Below are positions 10,623-23,445 of a DNA stretch of 64,000 bases, piece after piece. How positions within the stretch are numbered: the stretch's first letter is position 1; each line of letters opens with the position of its first letter. Source of the DNA: Allolobophora icterica (lineage: Eukaryota; Annelida; Clitellata; Crassiclitellata; Lumbricidae); the NCBI GenBank assembly GCA_963556255.1, contig OY744617.1, forward strand, positions 23,430,689-23,494,688, read 5' to 3'. Under the pieces are notes generated by a model. The model was not told the origin of the DNA. It saw only the letters and a list, made by a program, of their open reading frames with translations, and did no database searches. The position numbers and the translations under genes are program-made.

Positions 10623-10972
10623 CAGTGTGGGAATTGTCAAGGGTTTGGAGTTCAACCCACCTAGTCTTTCTTAGGACCCCACAGTTAAGTCTTTATTGCA
10701 CACCCCAGGGGGTCGTTTCTAACCCCTCAGTTGTGCTAATGTGATTTGGCATTATTATTTGATGCCGAGTCTCTGCCAAAGAGAAGAAATTTCCATGGTG
10801 TTTCATGTACGCATTTTTGAATTTTCTCAACAAAGGAATTGATTTTGATTCGAGTCTAACTTGAAAAACTGCTAGCGTTGAAATCTGCTGCTTTCAAATT
10901 TTGTTGACATCACTTTGTAAAATACGGATAAAATGTTCAACCCCCCAGTCTTTTTTCTACAATTCCACACTG
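10623..10972 (-). mobile_element. hAT-like MITE, family 1, second copy
   Basis: Inverted copy of the 7278-7663 element, 350 bp. Ends CAGTGTGGGAATTGT on both sides (complemented on the right); perfect 8-bp duplication GGTGACAG at 10615-10622 and 10973-10980. Confidence 0.93.
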
Positions 10973-10980
10973 GGTGACAG

Positions 10981-11760
10981 TTCTCTTCTGCCTTCTAATG
11001 GTGAAAAACTATTCATACATGAATTGGTTTTCCTGCTGACACTGCATATTTTGTATAACTGATTTAATCGCTAAACAGCTGAATGGACAGAAACCTAGAG
11101 TTACCTTTCCTTCTGGCAAGGATTTGAACTTTGAACCTATGACCTGTGCATAAAGAGTCCAGCAAACGATCGCATCAATTCTCAATCAACCCGCATATTA
11201 GTTATCTCAGCATGGAAGCCAAAGCCCTGAATCTCTTTGAAATGCTTTGCATCTCCGACGAACGAAAGCAAAGTTCACTTGCAAATCTCCACTTCCGCCA
11301 TGGCGAATGAACCACGATCGAAGGGAAAGGAAAACCAAATCCCTCGGAATCCTCAGATCAACGCAAGGTCTTTGATTTGACAGCATACGATTGTGCCCGC
11401 ACAGAATTCAACTCAGTCATTCAGCAATGGCAGCGCTCAACGGCAGAGTTTAACACATGACCCGGCCATCAAAAGAACAGGCACTGGACTAGCAAATTAT
11501 ACACTGCTGTCACTGGACATGCAGGAATCTAATGTCAAATGACGATCGATAGATCCACCGGAGGAGGAAAATGGAAAGCCCAGCGGACAGGCACCGTTCA
11601 AAGTTTGACCGGAATTGCATTTGGAGGCCAGTCGATGATGAAGCGAAGGACGAGATCTGGCGGTGAAACGAAGAAGTATGGCTATCCACCAAGAAAGCAA
11701 AATGGCCAACATGAACACCGGTAGACAAATGTCAAGACACTATTGGCATCACATATTGTA
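10981..11760. other. mixed single-copy-looking sequence
   Basis: A minus-strand tRNA-like fragment with TAGGTTCAAAGTTCAAATCC is at about 11100-11170. The rest (11180-11740) is moderately CpG-rich with no convincing exon; overlapping frames on both strands near 11500-11720 are unsupported. Confidence 0.35.
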
Positions 11761-11860
11761 ACAATATTATTATTATTATTACTAAATATTATTACTGTTA
11801 TTATAATTAGTACTACCACTATTATCATCATTATTGCTACTATTAATTATTAATATTAAT

Positions 11861-11958
<98 letters not shown>

Positions 11959-12032
11959 CTGCTACTACTACTACTTCCACACTACTACTGCTACTGCTAC
12001 CGCTACCGCTACCGCTACCACTACCACTACCA

Positions 12033-12080
<48 letters not shown>
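11761..12080. repeat. compound (ATT)n/(ATC)n/(CTA)n microsatellite
   Basis: ATT run, then about 100 bp of ATC, then CTA and CCGCTA triplets. Poly-His, poly-Thr and poly-Met frames are artefacts. Confidence 0.98.
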
Positions 12081-13206
12081 ACATGGCTATATGGCACTAG
12101 ACCGAATGGTGGAATCCAACGTATTCCTATATGAGGACTTGAGCACTCTGTTATCAGAATATGCCAAGTATAAATCAAAGTTTGCTTAAGTGCTAGTAAC
12201 ACAGAACAAAGCTATGGATACACAAACAAGAGATGCTCTATCCCTAATCCATCCAACACCTCAGCTTTAAGACGCCTCTTTTGCACACAGACCAATAAAT
12301 TTAACCAGCTACCAACTCGTTACCAACGAAAACGAACAACTATCCGCTTCTAGTACCCACAAATTATATTGTGAAAATAAATACTGCTAGATTTCAGCAG
12401 AAATGCACAACAACAGTGAATACATGGTACGTGGTGTTGGCGTATCCTACAGAGGCAACTGATATGGTCCGAAATATCGCTTTCCATTACACCAGTCAGT
12501 CAAAGCTTAACTCTGCAGTAGGGCATCTGAGACGGCTGAAAACCAAACAAAATAACTGTTCTCTCTCTTCCCCTGCAGAACATCCCAGGAGACCCATGGT
12601 CTGGAAAGCATTTACAGCCATCCACGAAAATCACTCGAGGACTCGAGAGAGACTGCTCGACCCGTCTCGCAATAATCGATAGGCATCGTATTCTAAAACG
12701 CAAAGACGAAGAGATTGGTCAATCAATGAGGTGAATTTCCTGGCCTTACAACTGTCCATAACTGGACTGGAGACACATGGGAAGCCGTTGGTCATTGAAC
12801 TAAATATTCCATCCAGGATTAGAGCAACAACTACTGCTAATATGACCCAGCAACTAGTAAGCACAAATATGGCATAAAATGTCATCCACACAAATATATA
12901 ATCTCTTAATCCCACAAAAATATATAATCTCTTATAATCACTTAATCTCATCACAAAAATATATAATCACTAAAAATATAAACCAGAATGCGGTGTGTCA
13001 TCCTGATTCTAATAAACGAATATATATTATAATCTCTTGGTTACTATTTTGTATTTTGTTCAATACTAGTAGTATTATATCATTGTTATTACAACCATCA
13101 CATAACTCTTATCATCGCCATTAAAAGCCAAATACCAGCCGCTGACTATACTCTTAACTGTAGTGTCTGGTGAACCAGACAGCACATGACTAAAAAGAGC
13201 CTACAC
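12081..13206. other. no gene recognised
   Basis: Frames at 12371-12703 on both strands overlap each other and lack splice or family support. A tandem set with CACAAAAATATATAATC occurs at about 12885-12970. Confidence 0.4.
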
Positions 13207-13438
13207 CAGTGCCGGATTTAGACTTGGTGAGGCCCTAAACTATACAAAGCTTGGAGGCCCCTTGCTAAAAAAATTGCACCCGCAGGTCTCACAAAACTTT
13301 AAAACATATATGCCTTTTAATTATACACTAGCAAGGCACTTAAAGTGAAAAATTCAAATCATTTTCAAATGAATGTATTTACTTCGGCGAGAAAAATTTT
13401 CCTACACAAGCCATTTAAAAAGGTTCTACATAAGGTTC

Positions 13439-13485
<47 letters not shown>

Positions 13486-13581
13486 GCACATAGATTTTTT
13501 TTAAAAGCTCCCAAAAAATTCAAATTTTTTGAGGCCCTGAGGATTGTGAGGCCCCAAGCTGTAGCTTTTTATCCAGCACTG
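13207..13581 (+). mobile_element. hAT-like MITE, family 3, with internal (TA)n
   Basis: Ends CAGTGCCGGATTTA and, complemented, CAGTGCTGGATAAA. Flanking 8-bp duplication GCCTACAC/GCCTAAAC (7 of 8) at 13199-13206 and 13582-13589. A TA microsatellite lies at about 13440-13485. GAGGCCC boxes occur near both ends. Confidence 0.88.
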
Positions 13582-13849
13582 GCCTAAACACAATATGATG
13601 AAGTCCTGTCACTGTGGCCAACAGTCACATCATTCAGACTTCAGGGCATTTGGACAGAATTGTCTAACTGCAGCCTACAGTAACTTATATAAACACAAAT
13701 CAGTTGTTCGCAGGCAAAATAAGATGTACTAACATGCTAAGAGAAAATTATAGCAAGCATAGAGACAGCAAGTAAGGCAGACAGCAGACAAGCATAAATA
13801 CAGGGCCATGCAGGAAAGCAAGAAAACAGGAAAGCGCCTTTGCCTTCTT

Positions 13850-13990
13850 CCCTTCCTGGTCTCCTGGCAACCCTACTTGGACCTGGTATCTGTCAACAAC
13901 CTCTTCGACACGACACAGCGCTCTTAAATAAGCTGGTACCCTGTGCTTAGCTTAAGTAGTGCCTTCAAAATTTCGATGTTATGATTGCAA
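13850..13990 (+). mobile_element. LINE (family F) 3' end
   Basis: ACGACACAGCGCTCTTAAAT, then AAGCTGGTACCCTGTGCTTA and a tail TGATTGCAATTAGAATC. Parallel copies at 39898, 52178 (-), 57600 and 30030. Confidence 0.7.
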
Positions 13991-14096
13991 TTAGAATCAA
14001 GTAGGCCAGCACACGTTAACACAGGTTTGCAGGCAGACAGGAAGAAATGCAAGCAGGCAAGAAAGCAAGTAGGTAGGAAGGAAAGCAAGTACACAG

Positions 14097-14520
14097 TAGA
14101 GCTGCACCGATTAATCAGCCATACTCATAATTGGCCTGATTTAAAAAAAATTATAATTATACAGATACCGGTATAATTGGTATCGGCACAAATAATAATC
14201 GGTGCTGATTTTTTTATTTATTTACAATACCACCTACTGAAATCTTGCTGCAGCCGGCAAAAATGCTCAAATAAATGAATATTTATAAATTTATTTTTTT
14301 TTGCACAATAATCGTTACAAAAAGAAAAATGAGAACAAATATCGATTTTTGTTTCCTATTATTGATTTATATTTAGCATTGCACTTCTTACTAGCACCAT
14401 AGAAACATCGGTGCATCACTAAACAAATAATGAAATAATTAGTCTCATAATCGGTATCGGCTATTTTAATCAATCGGCCGATTCAGCATAATCGGCAAAA
14501 GTGATATCGGTACAGCTCCT
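14097..14520 (+). mobile_element. hAT-like MITE, family 4
   Basis: Ends TAGAGCTGCACCGAT and, complemented, AGGAGCTGTACCGAT. Perfect 8-bp duplication GTACACAG at 14089-14096 and 14521-14528. The interior is AT-rich with ATCGG boxes near both ends. Length 424 bp, no transposase. Confidence 0.92.
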
Positions 14521-14632
14521 GTACACAGGCAGATAGATGGTTAGGCAAACAGGCAGTTGCCAGGCACACAAACATACACACAGGCAGATGGTAGGAAGGT
14601 TGGTTGTCTGAATCGATGGCTAGTCTGTCCAT

Positions 14633-14822
14633 TGGATATACAATACAATACAATACAACTGTATGTTAATATTGCCCTTCTTACAAAGTTCAGAAGTGCA
14701 CACGACAGAACATCGATGGCGCTGGGTAGCTACGCAGCGGCTTGAGGTAGATTCGAACCTGCGACCCTCCGGTTACAAGGCACAGAACATACCACTACAC
14801 CACCATCGTGTCCTCCTGGATA
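14633..14822 (-). mobile_element. tRNA-Thr-like SINE (family D)
   Basis: On the minus strand: A-box GTGGTGTAGTGGTA, anticodon loop with TGT, B-box GGTTCGAATCT, then the 3' module TGCACTTCTGAACTTTG and a (TTGTA)n tail. The 3' module is shared with the family A copies, so heads differ while tails are common. Confidence 0.85.
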
Positions 14823-15827
14823 TGTCATAGTTATAGTAAACGACAAGATCTATACAAGAATATGTAAGTAACATATTAAAATCGCCACAATCAGAAGGCC
14901 AGACAGGCAGTTGGCAGGTAAACAGACAGGCAGTTGACAGGCACACAAACATACACACAGGCATGCAGACAGATGGTAGGCAAGCCGGTTGTCCGAATGG
15001 ATGGCTAGTCAGTTCATTCAACTTCATTGGATATGCTATAGTTAAAGACAAGATACCAGAATATGTAAGTAACATATTAAAATCACAGAAGACTAGTCTA
15101 AAGGATGAACAGAGCCGACAATGAAGACTGAATTTCATCTGCACCGTATCCTTCATTCGCTTCATGCGCTGAACTCGAAGCCATCGTCTTCAGAAGCGAC
15201 CGATCCGACAACAATGACTGGCGGACAAAGGCCAAACGAATTCATTAATAGCTGCGACGACAATAGAAGATGTAACGAGAGTAAAGCGAGAACGATTATG
15301 CGAGGATAGACTGGTTCCCTGGCAGTGGCAGAAAAGCCGCTGACCTAGACACTACGCACCGGAAGAAGCCACGAAAGTAATTTGGCCACAGAAAAAAGGT
15401 GTTCTGTGATGCTCAATACTGGCCAGCTGCAGCAGCACCAAAAGACAGGTATCGTGGAGATTCCATTGCGAGTTCAGTCATCCAAAGACCTGGGATGGAA
15501 GCTGGATGAAGTGGCGTCTTCCAGTCTCTGGATGAAGTGGCCTTTTCCAGTCTAAAGGAAGATGTTTCCGATTGGATAAGTTAATCGCACTCGGTGCATC
15601 CACTAGTGTCGTTATGAGGATTTTTAAGTTAAGCACATAACCATAAATGCTTGAATTTCAGGTATTCAAAGTAACTTCGCTTGCATCGAAATATCAGTAC
15701 CTGAGATCCAGTTCAACAATATCTTAAAATCACACATGTAAGGCACTGAACTGGACTAAACTAGTTCACTTTTGGTACCCAAATGTAGGTAACAAGTGCC
15801 TCCCCTTCAAGCAAATCTACCGTAATT
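14823..15827. other. no gene recognised; one local repeat
   Basis: A direct repeat carrying GATATGYCATAGTTA, AAGATCTATACAAGAATATG and GGCAGTTGGCAGG occurs around 14815-15090, shared with the flank at 14525-14600. The stretch 15100-15320 is CpG-rich without a supported exon. Confidence 0.4.
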
Positions 15828-16120
15828 GTAATTAGTAACTTCTATTGCGCCGGTGTCTAATGCACAAGGCATCAACCGATGGCACACCAAAACCAAGCCA
15901 TAAGCAGGTCAATATCCAGAAGATCAGTCCGTATGACATAGAGGCAGCCTATGGTGGATATTAAAGCAATTTGGAAAAAGAAAGTCTTTAGCTGAGAACA
16001 AAATGACATACGCGACTGAGCACAGTGCAAAGACACAAGGAGAGAGTTCCAAAATCTAGGTCCAGCAACCGAGAAAGCTTATTCACCAAGAACAGTTCTC
16101 ATCGTCGAAGACTATACATA
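15828..16120 (-). mobile_element. LINE (family E) reverse-transcriptase tail and 3' end
   Basis: On the minus strand a decayed frame reads AFSVAGPRFWNSLLVSLHCA then SFCSQLKTFFFQIAL, with an internal stop. This is the usual C-terminal block of CR1/L2/jockey-like reverse transcriptases (AFSVAGPKLWNSLP, LKTFLF). The family E 3' UTR follows and ends in AATTACAATTAC. Confidence 0.85.
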
Positions 16121-17417
16121 TATACATTCTTAAATCAGCTTCCTTGCACTTGGAAAGAAACCCACTTCCAATGAGAGTTACTCCAGGCAATCACTTTCTG
16201 GACAACACTCCAACTGCTCTAACTACGTAGCATGCACCTTAAATATAATGTAAATTTGCAAACATTTCTTAACAACACACAAAGCTGTAAAAATAAGACC
16301 AGCTGAAAACACGGCCAGTCCAAAAGAAGAGTATAGGATACAGCCCAAATGTTCCCGCATAAATTACTGAGTAAGAGGAGACTACCGAGTTACAGCCTTA
16401 CAGGACATCATGACTGGCTACACTCGCATCAGTCTGCCCCTACAGAGAAAGAAAACTGTGTCCTATAAGATCCGATACATTTATCTGGAGCTGTTATTGC
16501 TACTGTAGCGAGATGATATAAAATCAATGCGTAGAGAAGTAATTGCCTCTGGAACAACCAGAACTTGTCAATATATCTGACAGAGGAAAGTCATTGTGTC
16601 AATGCTGCTTTGTAGTTGTCAGATGTTGGCAGACAGTTTGCTGCCATCACCAGAAACACTAGAAGACGACAATGCCCTCATTCAGGATAAATGTTCAGCC
16701 ACAGTAGTTGACTAAACTTCAAATAAGAGGGCCAACAAAATGATCAGAAGACAGCAGCAGTGACCAAGTCCTTTGCAATCCCAAGTTCTCAACGGTAACA
16801 CTATCCAGGTGCATAACTTTGTAAATTGTGAAGGTAGTGTCCTCTCATGACCACTTATAAAAGTAGTGTTGTCCTGTCATGACCACTTATAAAAGTAGTG
16901 TTGTCCTGTCGTGACCACTTTTAATGGAAAAAAAAACCCCACTCTGGTCAACTTATATGTAAGAGGCTCAGAAGTAACTCAGAACTGTAAATTAATTTAT
17001 TCTATACATCAGTATCATTCATGGTACACCCCTACCCACTTTTGGCCATCATGCACGGTAACCCCCGCCCCCACTACTGGCCACCGTGAGAGATCGTTCT
17101 CCTAACCCTGTTGGGTATTAGACACCACTGTCAGAGGTTAATAACGGTGTGCTATTAATAAAATCGTTATTACGGCTACTTTTGTGAATTAGTAAATGAC
17201 ATCATCAACGTCACTATAATTCCAAATGCCTTACTGCCCTAAACCCTTTGCCCTTGTCCTGACTTCTCGGAACCAGAACTAAAAAGTTCTTTGTTACGCC
17301 AAATCATTTGGCAACTGCCAAAAAAGCCTTAAAAAATCCTGGCTAAATAGACATGCATCGAACTGCCGGAGGTCGCTAACAGGCCAGCAGGTCAGAAAGA
17401 GAACCTAACAAGCAACA
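16121..17417. other. no gene recognised; small tandem repeat
   Basis: A 37-bp unit (TGACCACTTATAAAAGTAGT) is repeated two and a half times at 16840-16925. Otherwise unassigned. Confidence 0.4.
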
Positions 17418-17930
17418 TCAATGCCAAGTCAAACAGTTAATCCTTGTTAAATAGTGCGTCGAATACCCTACCAACACAGACGCCTGCGATAATTCACCGG
17501 CCGTCGAAATCCCCATCGCCCCTGCAGTAATCACTTCACGGTCGTTATCGTCGGCGCGCCAAGGTACCTTTGTGGAAGTAAGTGTCGACCTGTTCCTTAA
17601 TCGATCCCACCGGTACCCCGCCGCCGAAATTTGCCATTTGCCCGGCGGGCCAGGCGGCGGTAGGCCGTGGCCATCCATTCTCACACGCCCCGACCTTCGC
17701 TGAATGCGAAATCTAGAGCGAGAAAGACCCGTCTGGCCTTTTGTAATGCAGACAGCTGTGTCGTGTGATAGCAGGGGACTAGTATCGGCCGTGACATAAC
17801 TCAGTCTGGCAAGCGCTGTGTCACCCGCCACGATTTCCAATCCGGCGGACGGAAAGCAGATGGACGCAGATGACTGGGGCTTATTATTAAGTCCCCGAAA
17901 ATCCAAGGGAACAAGGCAGAATTCAGGCAC
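17418..17930 (-). other. GC-rich open frame of 170 codons, unrecognised
   Basis: The frame lies in a CpG-rich island (17470-17900). Its protein is rich in Arg, Ser, Gly and Pro, with no motif, signal peptide or family that I know. Splice-like signals are not clear. In GC-rich DNA stops are rarer, so a frame of this length can arise by chance. It may equally mark a promoter or 5' exon. Confidence 0.2.
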
Positions 17931-18226
17931 AACTAATCAACGTCTGGGACATCAACACTGAGCGCGGATGGAAACGCGACCCAAAACATCCATCTGTGCT
18001 AAAAGCCAAGCTCTTTAGTTCTCAGAAACATTTCAGATCTCTGTCTTCATCACTTCTAGGGATTCCTCCTCCTCCGTGGGTTGAAACCTGAAAGGCACCT
18101 GATCATTGAAACGATGATCCCGTTGCTCTGTGAAATTATAAGCTTGTGCTTCTATTATTTATGAGAATAAAAATAATAAGCGACTTTCAAATGATTTGCT
18201 TTTCACTTAATTTATTGCATTACTTC

Positions 18227-18228
<2 letters not shown>

Positions 18229-18261
<33 letters not shown>

Positions 18262-18309
18262 TGCGTTTGTGTGTGTGTGTGTGTGTGCGTGTGTGTGTGT
18301 GTGTGTGTT
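18229..18309. repeat. (TG)n microsatellite
   Basis: TG repeats with a few CG and TT interruptions. Confidence 0.97.
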
Positions 18310-18426
18310 CGTTCGTTTATTAGGCAAAACTGGTTGGCACACCGCAACCAGGAACAAAAGAATAGGTAAACTGTATACTGTTCAAAGTTACAATACTTAA
18401 ATATTTTCAATAAATTAAAAATAAAC

Positions 18427-18524
<98 letters not shown>

Positions 18525-18562
18525 CAGTAATAATAATAATAATAATAATAATTATAATAATA
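18427..18562. repeat. (AGT)n/(AAT)n microsatellite
   Basis: About 100 bp of AGT followed by AAT triplets. The poly-Tyr frame is an artefact. Confidence 0.98.
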
Positions 18563-18852
18563 AAATTTCTTCACCCAGCACCAACCCAACTTATGACCAA
18601 CCTGTAACACAAAAACTTTAAACGAACAACCTTAACGCATGTTGGCTACATAAAGTCTATAACATATTATCAAGGCCTAAGATTTTACTATTAAGGCCTA
18701 CCCTACCGGCAGCTGTTGTTGTGTAAATACTTTGTAACTGTAATTGTATTTTGTAATCAAGAAGGCTTACAGAAAGCCTCTTTTGTTACAGTGTGTGTCT
18801 GAACATAGCAACTACCCTCCTACCACCAGTTGTACAAAAGAGCACTTATACA

Positions 18853-19048
18853 CATAGGCGTACTTTGTGGGGGGTACGAAGAGTACCCGTACCCCCCACT
18901 TTTTGGACTGGGATACCGTACCCCCCACTTTGTGAACAATGCCAATCAATATTTTATTATTGTGCTGTCCCAGAGATCGCAGTCTCCGCCTTGCTTCGTG
19001 TATGTAAGAAATTGGTACCCCACTTTTTAGACCAAAGTTACGCCTCTG
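18853..19048 (+). mobile_element. hAT-like MITE, family 2, second copy
   Basis: 196 bp, ends CATAGGCGTA and, complemented, CAGAGGCGTA. Perfect 8-bp duplication CTTATACA at 18845-18852 and 19049-19056. Confidence 0.95.
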
Positions 19049-19337
19049 CTTATACATCACAGCAATATGCCTAAACTACAGCTGACACTTAATGCACGAT
19101 TACATTGCCTAAAAATTCTAATTAATGTATTTGTTGTGCCACTGTTCAACTGAAATGGTGTCCTGATAAAAAATCTAAAAATAATGTTGACACAGACTTG
19201 TTGAAAAACAGGATCAACAAAACAGATACAACACAAAGACCTATTTCTAGCACAATGCAGGAATAGAATCACCATGGAAACAGAGAAGAACAGAAAAAGC
19301 TGTAAACACGCATAAAAATCTTCAGTCACAGCTTAGC

Positions 19338-19690
19338 AAAACTCAAACACTACGTTGCAACATTACATTCATGTTAAAATTTGTTAAAATATGTAACATT
19401 AATGTTACAACTCTGCATACATGTTACTCAAACATTACGTTGCAACATTACATTTATGTTGTAATATGTTAAAATATGTTACATTTATGTTACAACTCTG
19501 CATACATGTCACTCAAACATTACGTTGCAACATTATATTTATGTTATAATATGTTAAAATAAGTTACATTTATGCTACAACTCTGCATACATGTTACTCA
19601 AACACTACGTTGCAACATTACATTTATGTTATAATTTGTTAAAAATATGTTACATTTATGTCACAACTCTGCATACATGTTACAGACAAA
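19338..19690. repeat. minisatellite, about 90-bp units, four copies
   Basis: Each unit has ACTCAAACATTACGTTGCAA, then CATTACATTTATGTTATAAT and ACAACTCTGCATACATGTTA. Confidence 0.93.
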
Positions 19691-20215
19691 ATGATTCTCA
19701 AAAAGTAACAAACTGTAACGTGACGCCAAAGAACGGCATGATGTATTGATGGCAAAACGTATCTGAGGCTTAATTGTGGAAGCTGTGATCCATCATCAGC
19801 CCTGTTGAGTTGCCACGGAGAGAGATATCCAGTCATCAGGGTCTTGCTGTGTTATTTGATGGGTTGGTTATTAAGGCTGGCCACAACGCCCCATGCAGTG
19901 GTAAACAATACCAAATTAGGTAAGGCAAGAGACCGTGATAGGTTGCCACACGGGATGGACCCCCCCCCATATACAGCAGAGAAAAAGGTTAAGGAAGAGA
20001 TTCTGAGTAGTTTATGCAGTCCTTAAATGGCATTATATGAAATGTCTTGTTGAGACATACACACATAGGCATATATACAAATATGGGCATACAACATCCA
20101 TTTACACACTATATAATGTCTTGATACATACGTAGGTATATATATACAAACATGGGCCATTGGGCCTATCAACATACACAGACCTACATACTTGCATGCA
20201 TACATACGTTACACA
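19691..20215. other. no gene recognised
   Basis: Unassigned. A degenerate ACAT-rich stretch is at 20045-20215 beside the Helitron. Confidence 0.4.
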
Positions 20216-20584
20216 TCTATATAAATAAAGACAAGACTCTGTCTGTCTCTCACAGCGATCTTTGACCGCGATGCATTTCTACAGCTTTGGACCTTTTCAC
20301 TCCAACCTTCACTACTGTCTCGGGGTGGGCATTACACACCCAGTGTGAGGCTTCGCGTCCCCCGTTTTCACCGCTACCATGGTCTCCCGGCCCAAAACCT
20401 ACCCGCGCAATGCATTTTTAGCTGGTAAAAAAAACTTACACTCAACCTATTTTCACTCGCCAGATGGCGCCGCCGGGTTAAGCAGCTACAGTACGGATTC
20501 GCTAGAGGGATTGAAACTGTCACAGCTTATTCGCTACAGGGATTGAAACTTATAACCCCGGACAACGCCGGGTAAACCAGCTAG
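20216..20584 (+). mobile_element. complete non-autonomous Helitron, 369 bp
   Basis: The element starts with TC (TCTATATAAATAAAGACAAG) and ends with CTAG. The flanking bases are A at 20215 and T at 20585, as expected for Helitron insertion between A and T. A hairpin (CCCGG/CCGGG, 20557-20572) precedes the 3' end by 8 bp. There is no target duplication and no terminal inverted repeat. It encodes no Rep/helicase. Internal blocks are shared with the 4441-5128 copy. A partial direct repeat of AGGGATTGAAACT sits just inside the 3' end. Confidence 0.93.
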
Positions 20585-20589
20585 TATAC

Positions 20590-21209
20590 ATATATAGGCC
20601 TGCATATATACATATACACACATACACAAGGGTGTAATTTTAAGAATTTTGCCCCACAAAGATAAAGAGGTGGTGATCAACCAATCCCCTCCACCGCTGT
20701 CAACTGCAACGAGATGAATGACATTACCAATTTATGCAACATAAGACAATAAGTAAGTATGCTAACGTGAAAGTATCTATCAGCATTGCGATAGTCAGGC
20801 ATATGCCAGAATACACCACTTTAACTGTCATTGCTTGAACTTGCTTCAAACAAAAACAACATTTTCATGTTGCAAAAATACTTCAGCACAGGGTCAAAAA
20901 GTGGTGGTGACAAGACACCACCGTTACTATACAATACACCATGGTTTCTTGCCTCATCAGTTAATTAAGTAAGTAAGTGAGTATGTACTTTAATGATCCG
21001 CCTGCAAACGCACAACGGCTAACAAGCATATTATACAATTAGCATGTGCATGAAACATAAAAGAAAGGTAACTAACGTCTACGAAACATCAGCCAGCTCC
21101 AAAAGGGCATGATCATAAGTAGAGCATTCGCAAAATAAAGTTCTTCCTGATCAGCGCATCGGCTCTAGGGATCTCACGGTTATGCGATCGGGGTCGGAGT
21201 GAATAGAAT
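20590..21209. other. unassigned, with a LINE-like tail on the minus strand
   Basis: AGTTAATTAAGTAAGTAAGT at about 20958-20985 next to TACTTTAATGATCC and ACGGCTAACAAGC looks like the complement of a LINE 3' end with a (CTTA)n tail, as at 41790-41880. Confidence 0.4.
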
Positions 21210-21480
21210 TACTATTAATTACTAAATTCTCGCCCATGGCATCAACCGATGGCATTTCAAAAGCAAGCCATAATCAGGCTAATACCCAGAAGATCAGTCT
21301 ACTAAACTAGAGAGGCAGCCTAAGGCAGATGAGCTAGTTTTTACAGGTGTCTTAAAAACTGCGAGCCTAGTGTGGCATAAAACTGATTCAGAACAAGGAA
21401 TCACTTAGCATTGCCTCACAGAAACCAGGTGTGCAGAAAATCGTGTGGCTATCAGCCGAACGCAGTCCCAGCGGTCAGCA
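21210..21480 (-). mobile_element. LINE (family E) 3' end
   Basis: Minus-strand copy: GCCATCGGTTGATGCCATGG, preceded by TAGACTGATCTTCTGGGTAT and AGGCTGCCTCTCTAG, matching 15828-15960. Confidence 0.7.
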
Positions 21481-21645
21481 TCCGCTACTCAGAGGCGCTG
21501 AGCCGAAAGGCTTCGACATGCGCATCCCGAAATCTGATTAAGCCAATACAACGATGATGGCTTAATAATTATTACTAGCGTTAAATAGCCACCAACAGAA
21601 ACACCACAATTGCAAACAAGAGGCCACCCACCCTCAGAGCACACA

Positions 21646-21704
21646 TACACGCACGCACGCACACACACACGCACGCACGCACACACACACACACGCACAC
21701 GCAC

Positions 21705-21738
<34 letters not shown>

Positions 21739-21822
21739 GCAAACACACACACACACACCCGCACGCACACACACACACCCGCACGCACACACACACGCAC
21801 ACACACACACACATACATACAC
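21646..21822. repeat. (AC)n microsatellite
   Basis: AC repeats with frequent GC interruptions, about 175 bp. Confidence 0.98.
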
Positions 21823-21830
21823 ACGTGCCT

Positions 21831-23104
21831 CAATCGGACACAGATACAGGATATGCCATGCCAAAAATGAAGCTAATAGACGATTCAGCACAAATGGAAA
21901 AGAGAAGGAAATTGCAGCACGCAGACTGTCTCGTATCGAACGGCAGAAAAGAAGCACAGCACAGAAATGCACGACAAGTAATCCAATTGAAACAGGAAGA
22001 AGCGACGGATAAAATATATCGCAAAGGAGGTATAAACTGAAGCATATTAGGCAATATAGGTCAAATGTCAAGCAAACGAGTCAAGGTTGTTTACAAATTA
22101 GGTTAACTATTTGAAACTACAGAAGAACATCTGCATGTAAGTTCAGCAAAATGTCCCTTTTGGGGAAAATCCTCCATTGCTCTGCAATACACTCCAAGAC
22201 CTTGACAGCAACTGACAAAACAGTCCAATCTTCAGAACTTTACCCCAGCAATTTTAAAAATCACCCTTTGTTTACATCTAATATTATATGCCCCATCATT
22301 CACCATCTCCTCACACATCCTCTTGGACCATTCACACGTCGAAGGGTATTACTTTATGGGTATCAGTTCAAGTCTATGGTACTGCGATGTCCAGTATTCC
22401 CTGTCTTGTGCAGCTGCAAAAACACTAATGATCCTAACGAAGCCAGCTGTCCAATCACCCACAGTCAGTCCACAGGGAAGTCGGAATCGAGAATTCTTCC
22501 TAGATTGCCTGCCTATAAATAGTCCGATAGGCCATCGCAAGCACAAACTCTTAACAGGACAGTTCAGGGTTAATCTGTCAATCATCGCAACCCTCCAATC
22601 AGCTCAATTCTCCAGGAAAGTGGCTCCACCCAGCGACAGTCTCGATTTTCCAAGTCCTTCTTCCAATTGGCGTCTCCAATTTTCCAAGCCTTTCCGAAGC
22701 ATTTAGACTCAGCGGGGTGAAAGTATAAGCAGGATGAGCAACAGAATGGCTTCTGGGTTGGAGTCGAGCGCCTCTGAGCAATTTCGTGACGACAGAACGA
22801 TGCTGGCACAGAATCTGGTGACGCAGCGAGCAGCCCCAGCGGAAGGCATTCTTTAGCGTTCGTGTCAAATCTCATCAGAACTAGAAAGTGGAAAAGCGAA
22901 GAGATGCAACCGTAGCAGGACAAACAGAGGCACAGAGACAAACAAAAGCAGAGAATAAGACATACACAAACTGTCAATAAAATAAACAGATACACAATAA
23001 AAAAGACAGTCCAACAGACAAAGTCAGGAACAGTAAAACACAAGACAGACATAAAGAAACAAAAGCACAGACATGAAGACGGATTTAGAGAGACAAGCAG
23101 AACA
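21831..23104. other. no gene recognised
   Basis: Several overlapping frames on both strands (22151-22868) lack splice or family support. Degenerate CAGA-rich sequence at 22920-23050. Confidence 0.35.
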
Positions 23105-23255
23105 TAAACAGAGCCAGAATGACTGGATGGTTGAGTGATTTCCTCTTAAGTCAGAGGTCACAGGTTCAATTCTCCGCTGAGACCGGTCGTCGCTGTAGAG
23201 ACCCTGGTGCAGGAGCATAAGACGTTCGATTGATCAGCACCACTGAGTAACAGCT
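23105..23255 (+). mobile_element. tRNA-derived SINE
   Basis: tRNA-like head with TGGTTGAGTGA (A box) and AGGTTCAATTCTC (B box), then GTAGAGACCCTGGTGCAGGA and a CGATTGATCAGCACCACTGA tail. Confidence 0.65.
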
Positions 23256-23445
23256 GTTGGTATGGAGATGATGTAAAAGAAAAAGAAAAATATGACTGAT
23301 AAACACATACAGACTAACAGACGCACACACAGAACAATGATGGCCACGCACTCACCATGACAACCAGAGAAATTGAGAAATGCAAAAGACTGACTGCATG
23401 AGGTTCAACTGAATAACCAAGAAGATGAGCAAGACATGCAGACAC

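Noticed and set aside
17418..17930. Confident 170-residue protein gene
   Set aside because: GC-rich DNA with few stops, no motif, no clear exon borders; kept only as an unrecognised frame.
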